Below are positions 1 to 8,277 of a stretch of DNA of 57,570 nt, one piece after another. The DNA comes from Chara braunii (taxonomy: Eukaryota > Streptophyta > Charophyceae > Charales > Characeae), in assembly GCA_003427395.1 (NCBI GenBank), contig BFEA01000117.1, forward strand, positions 1,787,569 through 1,845,138. Reading direction: 5' to 3'. The position numbers were made by a program, and so were the translations under genes. The first letter of the stretch is position 1. Each line of letters begins with the position of its first letter. The notes under the pieces were generated by a model. That model saw only the letters and a list, made by a program, of their open reading frames with translations. It was not told the origin of the DNA and ran no database searches.

Positions 1-2
1 CT

Positions 3-4
<2 letters not shown>

Positions 5-77
<73 letters not shown>

Positions 78-79
78 AC
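5..79. repeat. (CA)n microsatellite at window edge
   Basis: Nearly uninterrupted CA dinucleotide repeat, cut by the window start. It is followed by a short (TC) run and a unique stretch to about 240 with no recognisable gene. Confidence 0.95.
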
Positions 80-242
80 GCGGACACATACGCACTCTCT
101 CTCTCATAGTTCCAAGACCACAAAAAAATGAAAGCAACAGACACGAATAACAAACTAACCACCAGTCATCAAGGTGCCGTCGTTCGAAAGCCTTGACGCT
201 GCACAGGTCAAGCCTCAGCGTCCAACATTCAGGATGCAGAGA

Positions 243-370
243 CGGTGTGTTCTGGGTGGGTGGGTGTGGTTGTGTGTCTGTGTGTGTGTGTGTGTATGTG
301 TGTATGTGTGTATGTGTGTATGTGTATAGTGTACGTGTGTGTGAGTGTGTGTTCTGTGTGGGTGAGTCTG
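243..370. repeat. TG-rich imperfect microsatellite
   Basis: Degenerate TG/TATG/TGTGGG repeat immediately left of ribozyme copy 1. A similar stretch precedes copy 2 at 886-958, so this tract belongs to the larger repeat unit that carries the ribozyme. Reading frames here (Cys/Val-rich on one strand, His/Thr-rich on the other) are repeat shadows. Confidence 0.9.
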
Positions 371-420
371 AGTATGTGCGACTGTTGTTATGTTCGCTAT
401 ACAGAGCTCACAAACACAGC

Positions 421-477
421 CAGACTGTTTCGTCGGGCTTCCACCGACTCGTCAGGAGGTTGAACCCCGACAGTCCG
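421..477 (-). ncRNA. Hammerhead ribozyme motif, copy 1 (intact core)
   Basis: Read on the minus strand, the segment has every part of a type III hammerhead. Stem III strand GACUGU is followed by cleavage nucleotide C (GUC triplet, cut predicted between complements of 469 and 468). Next come stem I GGGG/CCUC closed by a UUCAA loop, core CUGACGA (449-455), stem II GUCGG/CCGAC with a 7-nt loop, then GAAA (428-431) and the returning stem III strand CAGUC. Stem III runs about 8 bp with one wobble. All conserved core positions of the family are present. Self-cleavage is an inference. The same motif recurs in at least seven other places in the window. Confidence 0.85.
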
Positions 478-521
478 CCCAAGACAAACTGTACTGATGG
501 CCAAGGACTCACCACGTTCGT

Positions 522-559
522 GTCTGTGTGTGTGTGAGTGCGTGGGTGGGTGGGTGTGG

Positions 560-623
<64 letters not shown>
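522..623. repeat. (TG)n microsatellite
   Basis: TG dinucleotide repeat with a nearly pure stretch from about 561 to 623, lying between ribozyme copies 1 and 2. The following 640-880 is unique-looking sequence with no gene seen. Confidence 0.95.
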
Positions 624-625
<2 letters not shown>

Positions 626-885
626 AGATTTTCCCCACAACAGCCCCAATTCCACCCAGGTGAATAGATTCAGAATCAAAGCAGTCTTTATCCTATTGCA
701 GACAACGAGAGCATTTGAGATGTCTGACATATTAAAGCAATTTTAAATTAGACAGTTTTTTGGTTGTTCTTGGGGTACCCCTTTCATTGTTCTTGCAGCT
801 CCCCTTTTACTGTGCCTCTTACGCGCAAGGCTGCCCACGTTGATTGCGGTTGAGCGGCAGCTGCCCACACCCCCGTGTGCCTCCA

Positions 886-958
886 CGGTGTGTGTGTATG
901 TGTATGTGTGTATGTCTGTGTGCGTGTGTGTGTTCTGTGTGGGTGAGTGTGAGTATGT
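886..958. repeat. TG-rich imperfect microsatellite
   Basis: TG/TATG repeat leading into ribozyme copy 2, homologous to the tract before copy 1. Confidence 0.9.
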
Positions 959-1005
959 GTGACTGTTGTTATGTTCGCGATACAGAACTCACAAAATGAC
1001 ACAGC

Positions 1006-1062
1006 AAGACTGTTTCGTCGGACTTCCACCGACTCATCAGGAGGTTGAACCCCGACAGTCCG
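1006..1062 (-). ncRNA. Hammerhead ribozyme motif, copy 2 (intact core)
   Basis: Minus-strand reading gives stem III GACUGU, cleavage C (GUC, complement of 1054), stem I GGGG/CCUC with UUCAA loop, CUGAUGA (complement of 1034-1040), stem II GUCGG/CCGAC, GAAA (complement of 1013-1016) and stem III CAGUC. It differs from copy 1 at core position N7 (U instead of C), in the stem II loop, and in the distal stem III. None of these changes breaks the fold. Confidence 0.87.
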
Positions 1063-1103
1063 CCCAATACGAACTGTACTGATGGCCAAGGACTCACTAC
1101 ATT

Positions 1104-1270
1104 CGCGCGTGTGTGTGTGCGTGTGTGCGTGTGTGCATGCGTGCGTGCGTGTGTGCGTCCATGCGTGCGTGTGTGCGTGTGTGCGTGTGTGCGTGTGTGC
1201 ATGCGTGCGCGTGTGTGTGTGTGCATGCATGCGGGCACGTGTGTTGGTGTGCGTGTGAGCCTGCGCGTGT
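1104..1270. repeat. GTGTGC/GCGT-rich microsatellite
   Basis: Degenerate TG/GCGT repeat right of ribozyme copy 2, matching the TG tract right of copy 1. It generates long Cys/Val and His/Thr shadow frames on both strands. Confidence 0.9.
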
Positions 1271-1274
1271 CCAA

Positions 1275-2355
1275 AGTAGAGCGAAGTCGTAGTCGACCAT
1301 AGCAGCGTAGAGGTCAGTCGGCGTCGAGCGCTGTAGCCTAGGGTATGAAAAGTCGAAAGTCGATTGGAGGGCAGGTGTGGTGTGGGGCCACGCGGTTTTT
1401 CCCGCACCAACTCCCGAAATTGGAAAAAGTTTGTTACGTGTGGCCGCTTGGCTCTGGCCCAGCAACGTCCGACAGTACTGGTGCTAGGGCGGGGGCCCAG
1501 TACCTTGTGTGGCGGTACCGGCTCCGGTGCGAGGGCCTGGTACAAAGCATGGTTCCGGCACTGGCATGTGGAACCGGTACTGGCCCTGGCGACGCTTCAA
1601 CTTCTAAGAAAAAACGATCAGCAGACGATTGGGACCATTGTGCAGCAAAAAATCCGAGGGCCCCGATCGTCCGCTTGTCACAGGCAGGAAATTAGCCATA
1701 GTTATATATGTAGTGATGTCCCAATTTTTTTTTACTTTTTTATTAACTACACTATATTCGTCTCTCAAATTCTTTTTGCCTTTCACTACCTTCCTACCAC
1801 TACTCCTAAGACTATATAGAGGGGACCCCTGCAAGCATAGGGCCTCGCAAACGAGGTAAATCATGTTACCCCCCTCCCCAACAACGGTAGTCAGAGATGG
1901 GGTGGGGCCGCCGGTGGGGGTCCGGCTAACGCAAAGAACGAGCATTTTGCCAGTAGCTGCGCCACCCTTTCCCATCGTCCCCCACCCGAACTGAGTAGCA
2001 GCAGCAGAGGCTATGGCCAACACTCTCCCACACACCACACCCAACCCAGTCGCGCTCGCACTCACACCCGTGTTGGTCTTAGACCCCGCTAATACCAATC
2101 AGGGGTGGGACATATGTGCTGTACCCTATTTCAGACCTTGGAGTGTTTGATAGACATTGAGTTGCTGCTGGTACTCTTCTCTGAACGTCCTCATCGTACC
2201 AGTCGAGTTCTCTGTCGCAGTCCGGTTGTGTGTGGGGGGGTTCACTCCGTCTCAACCTTCTTCGTCCTCCTCGAACCCAGTGCCTGTCACAACAATGCCC
2301 TACACCTCAACTCAAGAAGTGGAATTACACAACGGGACAGAAGAATTTAACAAGA
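1275..2355. other. Unassigned GC-rich interval
   Basis: Open frames of 110-160 codons occur on both strands but none shows a recognisable domain or splice context. 1550-1640 has low-complexity GGTAC/CTGGC-type sequence. I see no gene. Confidence 0.4.
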
Positions 2356-2359
2356 ATGA

Positions 2360-2540
2360 ACGCCCGCGGCCTAGCTCAGTTGGTAGAGCACGAAAGCAGC
2401 ATTCAGGAGGTCATGGTTTCGATTCCCCACGTTTTCCATTTGGACCCCCGAGGCCTCCTGCCACATGCTGAGGGTTCACCAGCTGAGATAGTCGGCTTGC
2501 GCCCCTCGGCGCCGATGGGTACTAGAAAGTATTTTAATTT
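2360..2540 (+). repeat. tRNA-derived SINE-like element
   Basis: A pol III A box is present in TAGCTCAGTTGGTAGAGC (from about 2372), with a perfect D-arm stem GCTC/GAGC. About 27 nt further lies a near-consensus B box, GGTTTCGATTCC, with one extra T. The anticodon arm does not fold, so this is not a functional tRNA. An unrelated tail of roughly 100 bp follows. That head-plus-tail layout is typical of tRNA-derived SINEs. Ends and target duplication were not resolved. Confidence 0.55.
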
Positions 2541-2544
2541 GAAT

Positions 2545-4880
2545 TAAGCTAGCGCTACTGAACAAAACAAAATTGGATTATTGGACAGGGCCTCAATTTC
2601 CGGGAAATTGGTAGAGGCCATCCCTTTGTCCCTTCCATCTGCAAGGAACATGAGTATGGACGAAGCACAGAAATCCAGAATGCAAAATCACACTGAAGTC
2701 CAAGTATTCAAAGCCAAAGCAAATAGCACATGGAACCAAGTAACCATCCCATTGAGAATGATACAGAAGAACCGTGAGTCAATGTCCATGCCCACCAGGG
2801 CAACACCAACAGCATAACCCAAATGTAGCTCTCTCTTGTGAATGGCGCCAGGCGCCCTATCTACTCTACCGCCTATCCTACAACTACAGCAATGAACAGC
2901 AACCAGACAACTTGACTACCAGCGAGTGATGATGTCAACACCAATGCAGACCTCCACCATCACCAGGTACATGTCCTCTTCCCCACACTCTGCCTTGTTA
3001 CCCACACAGAGCCCTTCACCTCCGAAGTACCACCTTCGCCCTCACCTCCCCTGCACCCTCATGCGGCCCGGCTATGGCCGCCAGTGCCCTGCACGCAGGC
3101 AGCGCCCTACCGCCTAGCGCTGGCCTGCCCTGTCTTAGCGCAGCGCTGCACTGCATAGCACTGCACACTCGCATCTGCGCAGCATGCCCGCATATGCCAG
3201 CATTGGCCAAGATCCCCGCTGCCTCGCCCTGCTTGCCTATATGCCAGTGCAGCGTGTGGGCGGCCTCCCTTCAGCCTGTGACCGGGGCCCAGAGGCTGAA
3301 GCCAACTCGATACAGTTGGGCCCCGCCGATTTCCCTTTGGCATTTTCGGCCTCTCTACCCAGCATGCATTGTCGGCCTCACGTTCGAGTGCCCAGGGCCT
3401 AACTAACTCAGAGGCCCTGGGCATTTCAGCATTTGCTGAAATCCGAGACTCGGTGCACTCCAACCAACTGGCGTGCTGCAACTGTATAGACCCCACTTCG
3501 TGAAATGTTGGCACAGAGGGCTCTTGTTGATTTGCTGGCCCGCCTTCACTTAGGGCGGGCACTAGGCTTGCTGGGGCCTTAGCCCAGAACACGTACATCA
3601 TGGCAAGGCCCCTACTTGAGGGCTCAATCCTCACACATCCGTCATCGGGGGTTAGGATCAACCAGGAGTGGAGTAAAAACAAAGCTCTCTTGGATTACGC
3701 AGCGGTGCTTTGACACCGGTGCAATGACTTGCTGTTTTCTGGTCGCCTGTAGCCTCTCTCTATCGAGGCTGTACTATAGGTAGGATAGATTTGCACTTTT
3801 GTTTGGCTGAGGGCTAACCGAGAGACCTACCTGTGAGGGAAATATGCAGTCCTGGTACTAACAGAATTCCCTACAGCTACCCTAACTGTGAATAGCAGGC
3901 CCGGGCTACCCCTAGGACAGACAGGCCCTGACGGCCTTTTCTGATAGACGGTCCTATAGCCTATAGCCGGGTCCGGTAGAGGCCGAGAGGCCGAAACAGA
4001 AACGGTATCGGTCGGTCAGTCAGTCCGGTCTAGGTGGAGTCTAGGCTAGTGTAGTATAGATAGGATGGGCAAATCGGTTTAGGGCTTTTGGCAGTCGGTA
4101 CCGAGTACATCGCTGCTGCACTACGCGTGAACCGGAGGTGGTAACGGCTCAGCGTGGAAGGAGACAGGCATAGCCAGACCTTCGGAGCGCCAGCCATAGC
4201 TGGGACCTGCGCTGTATTCTGCCAGCACACAGGGGCTGACAGAGGTCTGGGTTATCGAGGTCGGCTGGAGGCGAGAGAGATTGGTGCCCTGCTGGACCCT
4301 CCTCTGGAGTGGGGTTCCAGGGTTGCGGTGCTGCAGCCATAGCTGCAGCTTCTTCCTCAGAGGTCACCTTGTCAGGGTTTGGTGGCGCTGCTGCAGACTT
4401 CCACCCGGGAACTCTTCCGACACTTTGTCATCATCAGATACTGTGGCGCTGGTCTTCCTCTTCATCCTCTGAGTCGCGCTTGGCCTCAGAGGCCTGTTTC
4501 AGGGTGGCACTTCCCTCAGGAGGCTGTATCTGGGTGGCGCTTGATGTTTCAGGGGCTCAGGGGTGTTACCGGTGTTAGTCAGGGTTGGGGAGTGAGGCGC
4601 TGCTCATTTCTGAGCAGCGCACTGTAGTTCTGAAGTTATCCTGACAATTCGAGACTCTGAGTTAATAAACAGTGTATAACTGGGTTTGGACTATCTTCGT
4701 TTCATCGTTTCCTGGATGCGATCTGCTCGGCTTTTCTCTATGACTGGTTGTGAGGATTGAGTGGAGTGAATTGCAATTTCAGTGTACCCTGTCATATCGC
4801 ATGGTCAAGTCTTCCGCTGTGTTATCTCTCCCTGTGCGGTGTGATACTCCAGAAAGAGAGAAGAGGACAACAAACGAGGG
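2545..4880. other. Unassigned interval
   Basis: No gene recognised. 3060-3210 is rich in GCA/CAG-like GC sequence. A minus-strand frame of 191 codons spans 3107-3682 without recognisable domains and is treated as chance. 3900-4030 contains repeated CGGTA/GTCGGT words. Confidence 0.4.
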
Positions 4881-4885
4881 GTTGT

Positions 4886-4947
4886 GACAAACTGTTTCGT
4901 CGGAGTTTCACCGACTCATCAGGAGGCTGAACCCTCAACAGTCTGCA
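4886..4947 (-). ncRNA. Hammerhead ribozyme motif, copy 4 (intact core, family B)
   Basis: On the minus strand: stem III GCAGACUGU, cleavage U (GUU triplet, complement of 4937), stem I GAGG/CCUC with a 6-nt loop, core CUGAUGA (complement of 4916-4922), stem II GUCGG/CCGAC with loop UGAAACU, GAAA (complement of 4895-4898), stem III CAGUUUGU. Stem III is about 9 bp with two wobbles. The flanks (GAGGACAACAAACGAGGG before and TGCAGAATCCCCT after on the plus strand) are shared with the copies at 32.8 and, in part, 55.6 kb, and differ from the TG-flanked copies. This defines a second subfamily. U at the cleavage position is allowed but usually slower. Confidence 0.83.
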
Positions 4948-4949
4948 GA

Positions 4950-6040
4950 ATCCCCTCACTGATTACACTGTAAATGATCATCTACCTTAACCAAAATCAA
5001 AGTAGACTATCACTCATTGTTTTTTTTCCCCTTTGCGCTGTCGCTCACGCAATCACCCTATCCTATTATCGTCATGATAATGACATCAATTAAACACAAC
5101 AACAAATTGACGAATGAACAAGGATAAAGTCTGAGTGAAACACCTTACTGGGAGCACCCGAAGAGCTCTCCTTTAGTCCTCTCTCTACTCTCTTAAAGGT
5201 TACACCGCTGGCTATCGGACAATGGACTACCATCTATTACTGCCACAGGCACACTCACGAACGATTGTCCATGCCCAACCAGTAAACCAGCAGGTGCCTT
5301 GAATATGCATTGCCAACCAAGGAAGTGACAATGAAGGTCCACCGTAGCATCTACCATCTCTTACCGCCATAGCCGCACTCCGGAATGATTGTCCATGTCC
5401 AACTGGTACCTTAGCAGGGACTTTCTGAACATAGCATCAACGAAGGACATGGAGATGGAGGCCCACCATAGCGAAAGGTAATTATCCCTTGATGGTCCGG
5501 TCATCTGCCCTCCCTTTACCTCTACTCTAAACTTTCTAGCTACCTCAATTGCCTATCTGAAGGTCATCCCCTCCCTATCTCCATTGCCTAGGACTTCTCC
5601 ATCCTACTAGCACGTCCTCCATAAACATGGTGGTCTTTTCCTCAGCATCAGCTACTCCTTCCTCCACCCTGTGCTTCGCCTCACTCTCCCTCAGGGAGGA
5701 GCAGCAGCACAAATGCCGGATGAATTCCCGGAGTACTACATCGAGCAACATACTCTGGCCTTCAGTCCCTGGTACCCCCGTGCTTTAGCCTCCTATCGGT
5801 GACCAGGCCTACCGGGTGTTCCTGCCCATTGGCAGGAACATCATTTTATTGTGCAACTCCCGCACGGCCATCATGACCCACTGGGAAGCCACCGGACCTT
5901 TCAAGGCCTACCCCTATGTTACTGAAAGTCCTACCGTGTCGCCAGCCGGCTCATTCAGATAACTCGTTCGGGTCCCTGTTTCCAACCCTACACTTCTTCA
6001 CTGACCTACTCCTGTCCAAGGCACAGTCCTATTTTACCTA
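4950..6040. other. Unassigned interval with internal duplication
   Basis: 5200-5300 and 5335-5415 share a diverged repeat (ACCATCT..TTAC..CC, GATTGTCCATG.CCAAC). The rest to 6040 is CT-rich on the plus strand with no recognisable gene. Confidence 0.4.
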
Positions 6041-6042
6041 TT

Positions 6043-6331
6043 ACAATGTCTATTACTATGTTTTCATTGGCAGGAATACCTCCATTAGCAGGATTTTGCA
6101 GCAAATTTTATCTCTTTTTTGCTGCTCTAGGTTGCGGAGCTTATTTATTAGCCTTAATAGGAGTAGTAACCAGCGTTATTAGTTGCTTTTATTATATACG
6201 TNTNGTGAAAGTCNTGTATTTTGAAACACCTAAAACATGGATTTTCTATAAACCAATGGATCGTGAAAAATCTTTATTGCTTGCTATTACTCTCTTTTTT
6301 ATCACTTCTTTTTTCTAATATCCTTCTCCTT
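6043..6331 (+). pseudogene. nad2: Mitochondrial nad2 fragment inserted in nuclear DNA
   Basis: The plus frame reads a well-conserved C-terminal part of NADH dehydrogenase subunit 2 of respiratory complex I. Landmarks are AGIPPLAGFCSKFYLFFAAL, then GVVTSVISCFYYIR, then PKTWIFYKPMDREKSLLLAI. This matches the plant/charophyte mitochondrial form rather than the plastid ndhB form. The frame stops at TAA (6316-6318) where a leucine codon is expected, yet the next residues YPSP still match, so the copy is broken by a nonsense change. Homology ends soon after, at about 6331. Only the last exon-sized portion is present, flanked by unrelated nuclear-type DNA. Three ambiguous bases lie at 6202-6204 and 6214, at codons expected to be Leu and Met. 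It is best read as a nuclear mitochondrial insert, or less likely an assembly join. Confidence 0.88.
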
Positions 6332-6724
6332 GACACGTGGCCAAAAACAGAGTTAGCACACAGACTCGGACCTGGGCTTCTAACTTCACAGCCAAGCACA
6401 TGGACATACAAACAATATCAGGACACACTCAGACTCCTGACACACAGCAAAATTGACTCAGGTTGGGAAATCTCAGCATTCAGATAAAAAAGACAGCTTT
6501 TCTCGGGAAGATGCAGGTTTCTCAGACTGCAACTGCGCGGATCCTGGCAGGAAAAAAAAAGTGATGTCATACTGCAAAACCATCAACTCCCATTGCCTGG
6601 GACGCTTCAGACAATCCTGGACTCTATTTTGAAGAGAGAGATCAGCTGATGCTTCGAAAGCTAACAAAGGTGTGCAGCACAATGCACAATTCACTGGCAC
6701 CAAGAAGCATGGAGTCATCTTTAC

Positions 6725-6806
6725 CTGTAACTCATGCGCAGGTCGGGCCAAAAGTTCCTTCTGCTGCTTTGACATAATAAAATTCCGCTCCGCACTTTGC
6801 ATATTA
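6725..6806 (-). CDS. SIZ1-like: SIZ1-like exon: start of PINIT region
   Basis: 82-nt exon with acceptor TTTGGATGCAG and donor GTAAAG, entering at phase 1 base and ending on a codon boundary. It encodes NMQSAERNFIMSKQQKELL then ARPAHELQ, which aligns with plant SIZ1 'MQSVERTF..(R)ADKDLLAKPEYDVQ' in spacing and residues. This marks the N-terminal edge of the PINIT domain, implicated in substrate choice. The downstream continuation (WCMLLND-like) was not found before the nad2 insert or beyond it. Confidence 0.75.
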
Positions 6807-8186
6807 CTGCATCCAAACACCATACATTGTATGATTGGTTTCCAGAGGAATTCGGAGAAACGAAGGAAACAGGCAGAAAAACCAAATAAATGCATGCTGC
6901 ATCTGGTTGCCAACAACAAACCACCATCAACTCCTCCCCCACCCTGTGTGTATATTACACTAGGCTGTACCGGCTCCCATGTCAAGAGTCCGTTATATCC
7001 AATGTCCATCACTGAAGAACTGAGAAACAACTATCCCTTAGCACTTCTCACGAATTAACCGCCAAATCCAACGCAATACAAAGAAAATAAGAACAATAAG
7101 AAATTCTAACAAGGTGATCTAGTAGTTCTTAGTCTGTAGAGATGCGTGCGTAAGTAAAATAATGTTGTATTGATTTCCCTGCAGGCTGCGCCATAATATC
7201 TTCTTGTGTGTGAGGGAGAGAGTTACTCAAGGATGGATAAGCATGCGCTGCTGCCTTGGTCTGGGCCGACCAAGAGGACGAACAATATTAAGCAGAAGCA
7301 AAATATAGAACCAGAACCAAGGCATAGCTCCAAAGACCACTTGTACAGACCTCCTATCAGCTCAGGTCCACAATCGTGGAGAGCTGGCAAGACTACGACA
7401 CGTGTTAGCAAAGAATAATCGCAAACCTCCCAAACCCAGTGTGTTGTAAATGCTCACCCACCAACAACCTCCCCCACCCATTCGCCTTCTCGAAGTCGGC
7501 CTTCACAGCAAATATGAAGTACCACGCATCCTGCCATTGAAGTGTGCCCTGTCACTAGCTGGAGGATGATACATACATACAAAGCACATACAACATATTT
7601 TTGTACGTATACCCAGAGGACGATAGTTGGTTTACCAAGGGAGAACTCACGGAGAGCTCCTCAAATAGTCTCTTATTATGAGCGGGCTCAGATACAAATC
7701 CGCATCACAGACAAATGATAAAAGTCATAGCTTGCTCAGAGAACCTCGAATTCAGGCGGGTTGTAGTGAAAGGATTTCACGCATCTCAGCGTCTTAGCTC
7801 CGGTACCGTCCCTAAGTCCCAAGCATCCCACGTCGATCCGCGGATAGATAGGTTGAGACTACTAGGGCCCATAGGATTCAGTAGGTCTGCTGGTTCCAGT
7901 CAGTCCGTCTGTCAGTAGGTCGGACCCAATCGGCGACTCAGTCCCACGAAAGTCAATACGGAAGTGTCGAAGGCCCAACAGCCGCCAGCATAGGCAGCTA
8001 CCGATACCAGAGAAGTCCGAGGTTGGGAACTGCAGCAAAGTACAAAATTCCAGCGGCAGCAAGGAGTCACCATTTCCATTCAAGCTTGCTGCAGAAGCGC
8101 AGCTGCGATCTTGTGTCACCAAGCGTGTAAGTGAGGTTGAGAAAAAGCGTTAGGGAGTAATTGACAGCAACAGCGGCCACAGCTAG

Positions 8187-8277
<91 letters not shown>

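Larger units (their letters stand above)
469..1053 (-). repeat. Predicted 585-nt retrozyme-like monomer
   Basis: This is the interval between the predicted cleavage sites of ribozyme copies 1 and 2, which lie in the same orientation. Sequence around the two ribozymes is clearly homologous: both have GTTGTTATGTTCGC upstream on the plus strand and CTGTACTGATGGCC then AAGGACTCAC downstream. The 585-nt interval is therefore one period of a tandem repeat. Plant retrozymes are known as non-coding retroelements of roughly 0.6-1 kb flanked by direct repeats carrying type III hammerheads. No coding capacity is seen. I did not find an obvious initiator-tRNA primer-binding site. Confidence 0.6.

Noticed and set aside
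408-1545. Long His/Thr-rich and Cys/Val-rich reading frames
   Set aside because: They are translations of TG/CA microsatellites and the ribozyme repeat, present on both strands with no domain content.
2366-2436. Functional tRNA gene
   Set aside because: A and B boxes and D arm are good, but anticodon and acceptor stems do not pair and the T loop has an extra base.
3107-3682. 191-codon minus-strand frame
   Set aside because: GC-rich sequence keeps the frame open by chance. No motif, splice context or homologue was recognised.
6043-6318. Plastid ndhB instead of mitochondrial nad2
   Set aside because: The residue order (FCSKFYLFFAAL, CFYYIR, PMDREKSLL) fits mitochondrial nad2. Plastid ndhB differs at these points.
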